Below, in pieces: positions 22,473 through 33,574 of a stretch of DNA of 64,000 nucleotides. A program made the position numbers and the translations under genes. Each line of letters begins with the position of its first letter. The first letter of the stretch is position 1. The notes under the pieces were generated by a model that saw only the letters and a list, made by a program, of their open reading frames with translations, was not told where the DNA came from and searched no databases. The stretch is from Aedes albopictus. Its lineage: Eukaryota > Arthropoda > Insecta > Diptera > Culicidae. The DNA lies in NCBI RefSeq assembly GCF_035046485.1, contig NC_085136.1:157902754-157966753 (forward strand), in the 5' to 3' direction.

Positions 22473-23032
22473 TAAGGGCGTTCTTCTGCGGTGTGCAGAA
22501 GAATGGTGTATGGTGGAGAAGGATGAATCACGAGCTCGCTGCACTTTACGGCGAACCCAACATCCAGAAGGTTAATTTCTTGATTTTTTGCATTGGCTGA
22601 CCAAGCCATGTAGGAAATTACATTGTTGAAAATGCTTTGACATCCATGTGCGTTCTGTTGACATCCATGTGCGTTCTGTTGTTGTGATCATGGATACCAA
22701 TGCACATGTTCTGTTGTGTGCATGGATGTCAAAGCATTTTCAACAGTGTATCCAGAAGCTCGCCAAAGCCGGAAGGATACGATGGGCAGGGCATGTTGCA
22801 AGAATGCCGGACAACAACCCTGCAAAGTTGGTGTTCGCGACCGATCCGGTTGGTGTGGCAGGCGTGGAGCGAAGAGAGCACGATGGGCGGATCAGGTGGA
22901 GCGCGACTTGGTGAGCATCGGGCGTGACCGAGGATGTAAAACGGCTGCCACGAACCGTGTATTGTGGAGAAATATTGTTGATTCAGTTCTATCTTGAATA
23001 TGATGTAATACTAAATAAATGAAATGAATGTG
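22473..23032 (+). pseudogene. RTE C-terminus and 3' end of the expanded copy
   Basis: 22473-22570 encodes the RRMNHELAALYGEPNIQK block; after a 179-bp insertion, 22750-23032 encodes AGRIRWAGHVARMPDNNPAK and the RDRGCKTAATNRVLWR end. The AT-rich tail after 22995 is the 3' end of the element. Confidence 0.8.
22571..22749. mobile_element. 179-bp insertion with hairpin and internal duplication
   Basis: ATCCAGAAG is duplicated at 22562-22570 and 22750-22758. Inside, GTTGAAAATGCTTTGACATC and its complement form a hairpin, and a 22-bp segment starting GACATCCATGTGCGTTC is repeated in tandem. The 9-bp duplication recalls the palindromic element at 11 kb. Confidence 0.65.
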
Positions 23033-23720
23033 GTTTGAGGAATTGGACATGGGACGAGATTTTATCATAATAATGTGTCGATTTTGTCCAATCACCACTC
23101 GCTTGGCTGGTACTTCTATCCAATGCTCACAGATATCAATCACTGTAGCTGTGGTGCAGCCTATCAAGATATCAACCATTTTGTGAGGAAATGCCCCGAA
23201 TACGGTATTACTAGTATCGATTTAGGTGCAACCCTCAGGACCTGAAGGAATCCAGAATAAGACGTTAGAAATGCGTTGGGTAACATGAAGCTTATGTACG
23301 ACTTTTTGAAACAAGTTGAAGACTTTGTTTTTTTTTCTTTTTTATTTATGTATTTATTTCGTCAATCATAATGTAGATTCCAATCATTCTAAAGGCTGTA
23401 TCTGTATCCTTTTGTATGCATCTATAGGAATTGAAATATTACTTTAAATTTGTTCGAGATATGGTCAAATCAATTGATATGCAGTGCTGGTTGTAAAGAG
23501 GCATCATTCGATACCCCAGTCTTGCTGTTCCACTTGTCCAACTCGTGTCCCTTCGAAAATCATTTGTTTGTATTTTTTACATGTTTTCGATTATCCACTC
23601 TATGTTTGACCAGTAGCATTACGCTTCATCATGCTGCTAAGTGTTAACTAAATGTCATATTACACTATTTTTTCCTCAAACATTATTGATTCCTGCTGTT
23701 GAAAATCGACTATTATCTAA
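23033..23720. other. No gene recognised
   Basis: Anonymous AT-rich sequence after the RTE tail. I found no terminal repeats or domains. Confidence 0.4.
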
Positions 23721-24086
23721 ACTCTATAGATTACTGGCTATACAGTCTTTGGCTTCAAAAAACGAATTTTATTTTTCTCCCGGCGTCTGGGGGGAAATGA
23801 ATATTAAAGTGTTTGGTCAAATGTTTTGTCTAACTTTAACTGTTTAGTTTTGTGTCGTTTTTGGTACATGACCTCGGAATCAGTTAAACAGTCCAACGGT
23901 TTTTTTTGGCAAACACAAAACGAGACTGTAAAAGTTAGACAAAACATTTGGTCAAACACGTTAATATTTATTTTCCTCCTGAAGAAGACACTACCTTGGA
24001 CACTACCCATGTGTCGAAACGTCAGGTGAATAATAAAACTAGTGTTTTGAAGCCCAAGACTGCGTAGCCGTTAATCTGTAGAATTA
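23721..24086. mobile_element. Penelope-like inverted repeat
   Basis: Two arms pair over about 120 bp each: CAGTCTTTGGCTTCAAAA near 23743 against TTTTGAAGCCCAAGACTG near 24047, and AAGTGTTTGGTCAAA against TTTGGTCAAACACGTT further in. The right arm carries a hammerhead-like core, and the left arm lost it. The layout parallels the element at 11887-12169, with different sequence. Confidence 0.6.
23978..24026 (+). ncRNA. Hammerhead-ribozyme-like motif
   Basis: CTGAAGA (the CUGANGA box) at 23979 is followed by AGACAC, a loop, GTGTC pairing back as stem II, then GAAA and CGTC, and closing bases CCTG/CAGG around the core. This order matches the minimal type I hammerheads reported in Penelope-like elements. 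One extra A sits between the box and stem II, so activity is uncertain. In those elements self-cleavage is thought to process the RNA. Confidence 0.45.
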
Positions 24087-24147
24087 TTTATTCCTCTGAC
24101 CTCGACCAAACCGTGAGTTTTACGGTTCACCAAAACTAACATAGTTT

Positions 24148-25101
24148 AAAGCTATGTTCATTTAGAATCCGGAATGATAAAATCACGTATATCTTAAGGA
24201 TGGAATAACAAACATAAAAGGTGAAGCCCTCAGAACAAAGATTATTTATTGTACTTTCATGGAAAAATATCATTGAATTTTTTTTTTCACACATTTTCTC
24301 ACTTTTTCAGTGTTGACCTCTCTAAAAATCTGCACAACGATGGTAAATTTTAGCAACAACTCCTTCCGCACGTTTGTTCAACAATCAGGTCATCTATGCA
24401 GTGTCCTGAGTGCCTTGACTAGTCTGACTAGGATTCCGAAGAAAAATTGCCAAACTTTTTTTTTTATTGCGAAATGAGGGGCAGTTCAGTGAATTGAGAA
24501 AACGCGACATTTGAGTGTTTTTTCGTTGATAAATACTACCCATCTGTGACGATACCACTGAACGTCTCCGGCTATCATGGCAGCTCATCAAAATAGGTAA
24601 AACCTCCACATATCCCTTGTGTGCGTTTTTGAAAAGCAGCACGCGATTATTGAGGCAGTCATCCTTGTATAAATTGGTTCTCATCATCTTATTGCGAAAA
24701 AAACATGCCCAGAGTTCGAACTTCTTGCCAAATCTTCAAATTCAAAGCAGATTTATCAATGAACCCAAGCTTTTTTCTTCCGAGGACACTTCCTTATGCC
24801 ATGGTTAACAACATCTGTGCTATGTGCACAGGACACATAATGGTTTTGACGATATTAACATTTTTCGCGACTGTCGTACCTGACCACGCTAAATTTTCAA
24901 CGTGTTTGTGCAAGATTTTTTTCCTCCTCTTGTCTTCAATCTGAAATAACTTTTCACTCGTTGCAAGAAAATCGATGAAATTTTCACCATTTAAAGAGGA
25001 TTAGTGTATGATCAGAGTGCTGCAAAAGAATGATGATTATGTTCATTGAGAGCGCCACTAGAAAATGTGACATGATTCCAGATTCTAAGTGAACATAGCT
25101 T
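24148..25101. mobile_element. TA-element, AAGCTATGTTCATTTAGAAT ends
   Basis: Inverted ends AAGCTATGTTCATTTAGAAT and ATTCTAAGTGAACATAGCTT, extending to about 35 bp, bound 954 bp, and TA flanks both. A 97-codon minus-strand frame (24687-24394) may be an eroded transposase segment, but I recognise no motif in it. Confidence 0.65.
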
Positions 25102-25148
25102 TAGATCATAAATATGAAATTGTAAAAAAATCGACACTGATTTTTCAA

Positions 25149-25373
25149 TAGGGCCTAACTGACATTTTCGATTTCTCTTCATCGATCCTCTCTTTGTGTT
25201 TTTACGGAAAGTGTATTAAGTTTTCCAAAGATTTTTTGGTTGAAATGCGAAGACGACGACCACATCTTGCTCTAGAAACAAAAAGAATAATGATTTTGTT
25301 TGTTTTGATCAAGTTATTAGCGAAAGAGAGAGTCAACAAAGATAAATCGATCAACTCAGTTAGGCCCTTAAGA
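25149..25373. mobile_element. Short TIR element, AGGGCCTAACTGA ends
   Basis: AGGGCCTAACTGA near 25150 and TCAGTTAGGCCCT near 25360 are inverted ends of a 220-bp non-coding element. Inner CGATTTCTCTTCATCGATC and GATAAATCGATC also pair loosely. Confidence 0.65.
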
Positions 25374-26112
25374 AAAATCAATGTTTGAAATAAATTCGGC
25401 TCCGTTATGCTTGCTGGCGCATAAGCCCAAAATAAACGATTAGGCAAAAGAAACTGCCTTGATATTACTCTGAACTTCTTGGAACAATATTGCAAAAATT
25501 CATTACATTCATGAGAACATTATCCAACAAATCTTTTTGCTCCTAGTCATGTTTAAAACGATTTCAGTCAACCAGAGCTTTTATCAAATGTGAAGCGACT
25601 CCTTGTCATTTGAATGAAATGTTACTGAAATGACTAGCTGGGCACAAAACACGAAACACCCGGAAATAATCCACCAGACTGAAAAATTATTGGATGTCGG
25701 GACAAATTTTATCGATTGTTGGACCACTGTTGAACCCACATCGGATAACTGTTGGGTCTATGTTGGGTTTGGTGGCCAAAATAAAAACAGGTCAATGATA
25801 GATTTATATCGGGTTATACGTCATCTATCACGTATAAAATTTGAACCGTTCAACAATTAGCGAGAATCGTCCAATATTAGGAAGAGCCAGCTTATGGAAG
25901 CGTTCAACATTTGGGTTCAAAGCTTCCGGTGCAAATGTTCTATTTTCTCTTAAAAAATGGAATTAAAGGGAATTCAAATTCAATAGGAAGTTTAAGCAAT
26001 GAGTGAATACGTTCTATGGATATTTTTCAACTACAGTGAAATTATGCATAGAAAATCAAATGAAAATGAAAATTTCAGTACTAACCGTTCAACCATTAAC
26101 GAATTACCATCT
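25374..26112. other. No gene recognised
   Basis: AT-rich with some GTTGGGTCTATGTTGGGTT-like direct repeats near 25745-25775. A 76-codon frame at 25630-25860 has no known motif. Confidence 0.35.
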
Positions 26113-26116
26113 TTAA

Positions 26117-26199
26117 CCCTCCTTTGGCATTAGGGTCATTTTTGACCCAAACCGTGCACGTCGTCAGTGAGCTGCTCCCAACGTGATGCAAAAGGAAGG
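26117..26199. mobile_element. 83-bp piggyBac-like mini-element between TTAA sites
   Basis: TTAA at 26113-26116 and 26200-26203 bounds inverted ends CCCTCCTTTG and CAAAAGGAAGG. TTAA duplication and CCC/GGG termini are piggyBac hallmarks. A related degraded copy is at 18793-18883. At this size it is little more than two ends. Confidence 0.65.
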
Positions 26200-26304
26200 T
26201 TAATAGAATTAACTGCAAATTTACTTGAATAGAGATTCAGGTGTACGGCCATGAGTTTTGGATGTTGAAGTAAGCTAGACTTTATAAATTCTGGCGTGAA
26301 TGAG

Positions 26305-26500
26305 AAATGGACTAATTGGAGTGGAATTTGCGGAAAAATTTCTCGTCCTCTCGGTGAGACACGAACTCACGACTCCTACTCACTAAACAGCCGCGTTGCC
26401 CCGTTTAGAGAGTAGGAGTCGTTAGTTTGAGTCTCACCTAGAGGACGTGTAACTTTTTCGCAAATTCCACTCCAATTTGTCCATTTCCCACACACGTATT
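26305..26500. mobile_element. Palindrome with tRNA-like B box in its arms
   Basis: Arms of about 85 bp pair (TGGACTAATTGGAGTGGAAT near 26312 with ATTCCACTCCAATTTGTCCA near 26465). Each arm contains a GAGTTCGTGTCTC- or GTTTGAGTCTCACC-like segment resembling a pol III B box with a GCGGCTGTTTAGTGAGTAGG block before it. It could be two SINE heads fused head to head. Confidence 0.5.
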
Positions 26501-28825
26501 TAAATATAGCTTTAGGAACTGAGTTAAACTTCCACTCGGCTGGTTAAGCCGCAAAAATCGATAATTTATTAATTAATTATGTTGAAGAAAGTCCAAAGGA
26601 AAGCGTTTAGTGTGTGCAAGTTGCTACCAACAGTGACGAAGAAGAAATTAGTGTTTGATAGCGTCCGCTTTACTGTTACTAGAAAGTGACGGGGAAAGGC
26701 CAGAAGCAAAAATACAAATCTAAATTGGCTTCTTTAGCGGTGTTGAGATAATTCTATATTCTAAATCTGCATGTCAAACTGAGCCGAAATTCAAATTTTC
26801 ATGAATTTTGAAGCCCGGGAACCTATTTAAAAATCAATTTGAAGTTTGTATGGGAGCGATTTGTCAAATCACCCCTCGTCGCATTTTGTACTGGGTGGAG
26901 CTGTCAAACAGTTACCCAGCTGTCAAAAGGTTATTTCAAAAATTCTCTTTGAAATTGATTTTAGGTACGAAAATAAAGTTCTAAAAATCTGAAAAAAATC
27001 ATAGTGGCTCAGAAAAAGGTGCTCTTTCGTATAAAATCCAAAAATTGATTTATTTTTCTTAATTTAAAAACCCAATTTTGGTAATTACGTCACTATTACA
27101 ACAGTATCGTTCCCAATATGGAGGGAATGCTATCAATTGAGAAAAGTTGGTTGTGTTAAGTTATCAGTGTAGCAGTCTTAACCAAAAGCTTAAATGTTTT
27201 AATATCTGACGTTCCGATGCATTAAATGAGAAAGTTTTTAAATACATCGAAACATTGAAACTCCGAAACAAAAAAGCTTTTGATTTCATTGCAAGACTGT
27301 CACTCCAATAACGTATCACTATCTGCCCATAATTACAATCCACGTTACATTCAAGTTTAACTAGGAAACCATAGTACCATAACCTACATAAAAAAATAGT
27401 TTCCACACCACGATGCAGCATCCAACACTTGACCGAATCCTTCCGTTTTCCTCAAATGCTTGCTTCGGAAACCGCGTCAAACCACACAGTAACACATATT
27501 TTCTGCAAACCATACACAGTCGCTTTACCGGGGTGTCCATTCCCAAAATTACACTAGAGCATCTCGTGGCTTATATGGTGGAGTTTTCGTAGCCACGAAA
27601 ATGTGTAACGTCCGTGCGCTCGCGTCTGCGTCTCCCCGCCCAGTCTACTGGATGAATGGTACTGAAAATGCGGTTAAAATATATTATCTGTCGTTATAAA
27701 TCATCAAAAGCACTCATTGCACCACCCGGCTGCTCAACGGTGTTATAGACACACGGTCATGAGTGTAGTAGATTCAAAGTTTCCAAGAATAACGATGGAG
27801 TAATAAAATTTTAATTTGAGACTTAATTTATTAATATATGGGCTCGATGGTGCAAAGCTCCGGATGAAAAATAAAAATGTATGTTCTTAGAGACTTTATC
27901 TTTCCGTATCTTCAATGTGAAAACCATCACCAGTACCGAAGATATTTTGTATGTTGTGCTTTTGTTTGATAAGTGTCTGTGTAATGCAAAAATGACGCGG
28001 CCGTTTATTCCGGCCACTCCTTAGGAAAATCGTGATGTATTCTTATAGAACTTCTAAAAAAGTGTCATTTTTGACACCCTTCATAAGGCTCAAATTTTCT
28101 TTGTAAGGATCTGACACTCGATCCATTTTCAATTTCCTTTTCTCGCTTGCTCTAACCCGGAGGCTAATAAGCACGTGCTGCTCTGCCATTCACGCCAAGC
28201 AAGCATCAAAAACTATTCCGTTCCGATATCGATTTCAACTAGTTGGGGACGTGATTGGCATGCTTTATGGCTACTTTCTGACCGGCACCCCCTTCACTTT
28301 TCTTCCTGTTCAATTGTTGTGTGACGTTCGATATTCGCTGACAAAAGAAAGTGTAGCCTCTCCGCTGATAAAATTCGCAAGAGACTGTCGGCAGCAAGAC
28401 GAATATCCAGATGAAGGAATTATACGACTGCCAGGATGCATATAAAAATCGCATAATCGGAGCTCTAGGATACAACTGCGTAGTGGCCCAGTTCCAGCTG
28501 CTAGCTGGTATTACACCCGGGGCACCATAACAATAAATTTATGACAATACCGTATTCAATTTTACAGCGCCCGGGAACTTTCGGCCGTATATTTCGTTTT
28601 GGATGGTGAGAATTGTCCGAAGTGTTCATAAAATTTAGAATACTTTATATGCATGACGTTTGCTTTATGATAGACGTGAATTTTTTTCGAGTTCCTACAC
28701 ACTCCCACATTGGAGATTTTATTGAGTGCATGCATATACAGCTTGTGAGCTTACAGTGCCACCTACAGACAAAAATACAATACCGTTACTGAACCGTTGC
28801 GCATGGTCAATTATCTCATATCTGC
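26501..28825. other. No gene recognised
   Basis: 2.3 kb of AT-rich sequence. Open frames of 60-85 codons on either strand show no motif or shared bias. No inverted ends were found by eye. Confidence 0.4.
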
Positions 28826-29243
28826 ATACATTACATACATTTATTTACACAACATCACCATTACGATAACGCATAATCAACAATAGTAAGCCACAAGACT
28901 CGGTTTGTGACTACCGCTCGTCAACCTTAGTCACACTCAATACTCGCCAGATCACGCTCCACTCATAGTACTCTCTATGTTCCTCGCCTTAATTTGCCAA
29001 TCAGATTAGTAGCGAACGCCAACTTTGCAGGGATGATGACAGGCATACTTGCAAACTGCCCTATTTACAGTATTCATCCGTATTTGACAACCTTCTGGAT
29101 GCTAGGTTCGCCGTAGAATGCCGCGCGCTCGTGATTCACCCTTGTTTGACATACACCGTTCTTCTGCACACTACCAAAAGTCGTCCTTACCACGCGTCGC
29201 TCAAACATTCCGAGTGCTTACAGTGCCTCTTCGAGCATGATAA
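28826..29243 (-). pseudogene. RTE C-terminal and 3'-end fragment
   Basis: The sequence follows the minus-strand 4.45-4.88 kb copy base by base at clearly lower identity, including the CATTTATTTACACAACATCAC tail and the CCTTCTGGATGCTAGGTTCG region. No intact frame remains. Confidence 0.75.
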
Positions 29244-29309
29244 TTCTTTGAGCAAAAGTCAATTATTTGAATTGTGGTTTGCCTATTTAGAACCGAATCG
29301 ACACGAAAC

Positions 29310-29590
29310 GATCGTCTATTTTTCTGTGGCTCAACGCTCACCAGCTGACAAACGAAGCTGACGAGCGAAACGACCTAGAACTCATCGATTTCCCTGCCTC
29401 CTTTCAACACAGCCTCCTAAATTGTTACAAATAGAAATCACCGCAGCACATGGAATCGCAAACGTTTTGATTGATGCACGGCACTTCTACGTCATAATTT
29501 GACGTCAGTACGACCAATAAACTAGAACAACCAACCGTATGTCGCCTCAGCACACGCGCAGGGTCTCGAAGCCGTGTAGATGCCGGCCAG
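29310..29590 (+). pseudogene. RTE endonuclease/linker remnant joined to R1 leader
   Basis: Eroded plus-strand RTE sequence (CTCACCAGCTGACAAACGAA through the AACCGTATGTCGCCTCAGCA block). It is joined at about 29580 to GTAGATGCCGGCCAGGAATA, which is not RTE. The same join occurs at 61.65 kb. Confidence 0.7.
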
Positions 29591-30050
29591 GAATAAAACT
29601 AATATCCCCAATTCAAGGTGTCAAGCGACCCGTGCCGAGTAATGATTGATCAAGGGGGTGAAAAGTATACTCGATCGTTAACGAAGCCTGCGGGGTACCT
29701 GAGCACCCCGCAGTTTTTTGTCCCTTACCGCGTTAATGCAGGCCTCTGGCGTGGTGGACTTTTTTACCGTGCTACTCGTGGAATTAAAAATAGTTCAATA
29801 GGCAATCCGATTTTCTCCCCATCTAGTTTGTCGGATAAGGTATTGTACGGAGCGTGGTTAACGAGGGCCATACATAGGAATCGTGATGGGCTCTCTTCGA
29901 TGGAGATGGCTGCGCCGCAGCTTGTCTTCATCATTGACCTTGCGTCCTCAGGCAGGTCCTTATTAAACTTCGGAGGTCAATGATGGCGGCCAAGGAGGAC
30001 CACGAGAAATTAGTGGCAACTGTGGTGGCGGCCAGTGTTTGGACAAAAAA
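29591..30050 (+). pseudogene. R1-clade LINE leader and ORF1 start, degraded
   Basis: This part parallels the start of the R1 element at 61.67 kb: the AATAAAACTAATA join, a GC-rich leader, a GTTAACGAGGGCCAT block, and then a possible ORF1 start at about 29982 (ATGGCGGCCAAGGAGGACCA). The longest frame is 121 codons and has no domain. Confidence 0.45.
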
Positions 30051-32600
30051 GTGATCAGTGAACCACTCGGCAGTTTTTCCTCCCTTCTGTTGGTTCTGTT
30101 TCAATTACCAAGCGGCGTATGTTCTCTCGTCGAGTCGCATGGTTCACGAAGGAACACAAAGAAGATACTCCGATATAGACAAGCTGCGGCGATGAGCGGG
30201 CATCGCTAAGTGAAACACTTACCGATGATCTCTCATCGTTGGCTTGGGACAACTGTGAATAATCGTTATTTTTATCAGTATTTAATGCGTTTTCGCTTCA
30301 AAAACGTAAACTACTATTTAATTTAACTGTATTCATGACGTTGCATGTTGTGTAGTCACAATAAAAAAAGAATTATGACAATAAAATATTCTTACCGAAT
30401 GCATCGCTTTCATTAGCGTCATCGAGCATCTTCTCTCATGATTGCGCTCTCGTATCGAACCGGACAAGAGAATGAACAGCATTTCGGGGAGCGCACACAG
30501 GCGTAAATGGGCCAAATTCCTGGCCATAAGTCGAAAAATTTTTTTCAGGGTTTTCCAGAGTCTAATATTTTTTAAAGATAAATGAAGTAGTGCTTCATCA
30601 TGTGGCAATCAATAAAATACTTTGGGATGCATATTTTTTTAAGAATAAATGCCGAAATTTGACAATTTTCTCTACTGTTTTTTTCATTTGCATCATAACT
30701 CATCGGAAGAACTTTAATTATCGAAATATTGACAATTTGAAAAAATAACAGAGTATGTAACATAGTTCTCCTGATAAGGGTGTATCATTTAAACAAAAAA
30801 CTTCACCTGGTTTCATTTATTTTGCTCTCTTACAGAAGAGTTTTCAAAATCATGTTTTTTGTCAATTTTGAACCATTTTCAGCATTCAAAAAGTTTTCAG
30901 ATTCTGCAGCATTCCGCGATCTGGATAAAATTACAATAAAATATAAGGCATATCCTCTGTGAATCGCAAGAGAACGGGTACCAGAAAGTACCAGACGAAA
31001 AAATAAATCATTTTGAAATTTACACCTTTCTGATTAGTTTTTAGTTACAATTTATGTTTAATTTTGATATAATAACTTCGTTTTGACTACTTTTTCAATG
31101 AACGGCCACCTATTCTCGGTAGATAGATCATAGCAGAATACAAATCAGGTCTTCTATCTCTTAACAAAATGTGTGAAATGGAATTAATTTAGTAAATTTG
31201 GGCAGAAATCTCCATACACCGATAAACGCCTAAATGTATGCAATGCAGTAGTAATCTAATGTAGCTAGAACTGTTGTGTTCAAAATTTGTTATAAAAAAA
31301 ATCAAAAACAACTCAAATAAAGAGCTCACTATTTGTAGCATGTAATCATATGTTGATGCACCGTTAAGAAAATATTTTCAGATAAATATTGTTTTTTATA
31401 GCTAAACTCATTGAGTTTTTCACTCAGTACTTCACGAACTTACTTTTATGTATAAAGTTGTGTTAAAATGCCATGTTTTAATAGAAAAATTAAAACTGAT
31501 ATATTCCACACGGCTTCTATCATCATGTTCAAACTCCTAAAATTTCAATCCATGATTAGTTTTTGAGTTTTGATTGTGATGAAAATGTGATTCCCAAAAT
31601 ATCTAGAAAAAGGTACAACATTTAAACTGAGTTTAAGGGACCGTTCAAAAATTACGGCCCATTTTCCCAAAAATTGTGAAGATAGAACAATTGTTCAACA
31701 AGTTTCCCAATTATGATACTCCTTACAACTTTGCTGAAGACATAAACACGTTATCTACACTTATCAAAGAATTGAATTTCTCTCACACTTCTAGGAGAAT
31801 TTCTATGAAACGAGGTGGCCCTTGTTTCCAAACAATATTTTTCATGGAAATATACTTATTTTTCAGGTCTCTGTTGTCAAATAAAAATGTTCGACGCTTC
31901 AAGCGATTTTTGGGGGTGAAAATAAACGTTGTCCTTGAAGAGGTTATTAGAAATTATTTCTGGCCTTTATGTGGATTAATATGGCTATTTATAATCCAAA
32001 ATGCTTCCTCAATATCTAAATTCACAATTTTATCGCTAGTACATACATAATACACCATAGAAACGTGTTAAAACTTTTTGGCCATGAATTGGACCCTGTT
32101 ACTCCAGTGTGGAGCGTTCCCGAGCATGTTGGTTCACGAAATGTTACATTCGCGAATGTATCACTTGCTGAGCATGGTCCATTCAGTGGTTCGCGATAAA
32201 AATCCACACACTGGTGGCGGCAGAACCCGTGAAGTCAAAGGTAAGTTTTTTTTACCCAGACGGAGGCCTTCGCTTTCCCGGGTAGCCCTGAAGGTGTAGC
32301 AGATGCTACCCAGGTAACCTATAAGCAGATAAAATTGCATTTATTTAGCACTATATGCGCCTTTACTGCAGGTAATTAAATGCTAATATGCCGTATATGC
32401 GCCATAAGTGCTAATTAAATGCAGGTTTTGGCCCAATATACGGCTGATTAAATGCTTATCTTTCCTATTCCCAAAAAATCGAACATAAACAAAAATATTT
32501 TGCCCTGCGCATTTCAGTCGCTTCATATTCTTCCCTTTCTATTTTTACTCACACTCTCCTGTGCGACTTTGGGGCTTTTGATTATTTTTGCAGTTGTTTT
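30051..32600. other. No gene recognised
   Basis: AT-rich sequence. The 124-codon frame at 31676-32050 has hydrophobic stretches but no family I know. Near 32290-32450 is a run of GCATTTATTTAGC and TTAAATGC words that looks like a decayed mini-element. Confidence 0.4.
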
Positions 32601-32690
32601 TTGCTGTTCCCGCTGAAATTGGGATTCGATCCCACAATCCTCTGGCTGATGATGATGCTGAACCGCGCTACAGGATGAGCTATAAACGAT
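32600..32690 (-). mobile_element. tRNA-like SINE head
   Basis: Minus strand reads TAGCTCATCCTGTAGCGCGG, then B box GGATCGAATCCC. There is no detectable body of any other SINE here. The poor acceptor-stem pairing argues against a tRNA gene. Confidence 0.5.
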
Positions 32691-32744
32691 CAGATAATGT
32701 GCGATGATTTTTTGATCTATTAAAAGGCTTCGGTGTGGTACGGT

Positions 32745-33032
32745 CCTCCCCTTCCTCTTCTTGGCGTAACGTCCTCACTGGGACAAAGCCTGCTTCTCAG
32801 CTTAGTGTTCTATGAGCACTTCCACAGTTATTAACTGAGAGCTTCCTCTGCCAATGACCATTTGGCATGTGTATATCGTGTGGCAGGCACGAAGATACTC
32901 TATGCCCAAGGAAGTCAAGGAAATTTCCTTTACGAAAAGATCCTGGACCGACCGGGAATCGAACCCGTCACCCTCAGCATGGTCATGCTGAATACCCGTG
33001 CGTTTACCGCCTCGGCTATATGGGCCCTCATA
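32745..33032 (-). mobile_element. tRNA-derived SINE with 9-bp duplication
   Basis: TGGTACGGT flanks both sides (32736-32744 and 33033-33041). On the minus strand the head is GGGCCCATATAGCCGAGGCG with B box GGTTCGATTCC. The body ends in CTTGGCGTAACG...GAAGAGG. This is a very common SINE type in Aedes (Gecko-like, from memory). Open frames across it are by chance. Confidence 0.85.
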
Positions 33033-33041
33033 TGGTACGGT

Positions 33042-33574
33042 GTGGAAGTTATTTTTCTGTGCCCGGACAGCGGCTCGGACAAGTGCTGATAATCAAACCA
33101 TCCACAGAATACATGATGGCATAATTGATTTCTTATTCCATGGGATTTATTTGGAAAACATTTGTTCTCTCATTGGTTTGCTTCGTTGCTACCAGTAAAT
33201 GATAGGACATCTGAATGGTAATGAATCCTACACTGCCCATAACTGCATAATTGTAACATTTGCATTTTGTGCCAATATTGAGTTAATGCCGGGGATCATC
33301 TCCCAATCATCAGTACTTTCATCCACCTAAATGAACTTTTTAAGTTTGTTCTGCAAAATGTGAAACAAACACCAAGTCGTTTTGTCTCATTGGCTAAAAT
33401 TTATGAATGTAACCGCATAACAGTCACACTGGAAATACACACTGGCGTCAAAGAGTAATATCAACCATATTTTAGTCTGATTATTTTTTTAACTATTCGT
33501 CCAGCATACAAGAAGAGCTGTAGAAAATTTCATTGCAAAAGGATGAATTTTAAATTATTGACAAATATTTGAAA
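33042..33574. other. No gene recognised
   Basis: Anonymous sequence between a SINE and the R1 ORF2 fragment. Confidence 0.35.

Larger units (their letters stand above)
9955..23032 (+). mobile_element. RTE-type LINE copy expanded by at least 14 insertions
   Basis: One RTE copy can be followed in order and in one orientation through pieces at 9955-10096, 10692-10790, 10955-10979, 11569-11886, 12170-12367, 12706-12766, 13159-13341, 13549-13837, 14000-14205, 19329-19443, 20670-20970, 21652-21753, 22473-22570 and 22750-23032. Together the pieces make about 2.4 kb, and each aligns to the minus-strand copy at 4.4-7.9 kb. Most breaks are bounded by short direct repeats, so the gaps are insertions, not rearrangements. 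The start is 5'-truncated inside the endonuclease. The end, near 23032, has an AATAAATGAAATGAATG tail. Confidence 0.85.

Noticed and set aside
29692..29722. GC-rich hairpin followed by a T run, like a bacterial terminator
   Set aside because: The surroundings are insect retrotransposon sequence; a rho-independent terminator has no meaning here.
32940..33032. A possible tRNA gene (good B box)
   Set aside because: It is the head of a SINE with its body and a 9-bp duplication; the same holds for the B boxes at 10.1, 13.5, 20.4, 38.6 and 52.2 kb.
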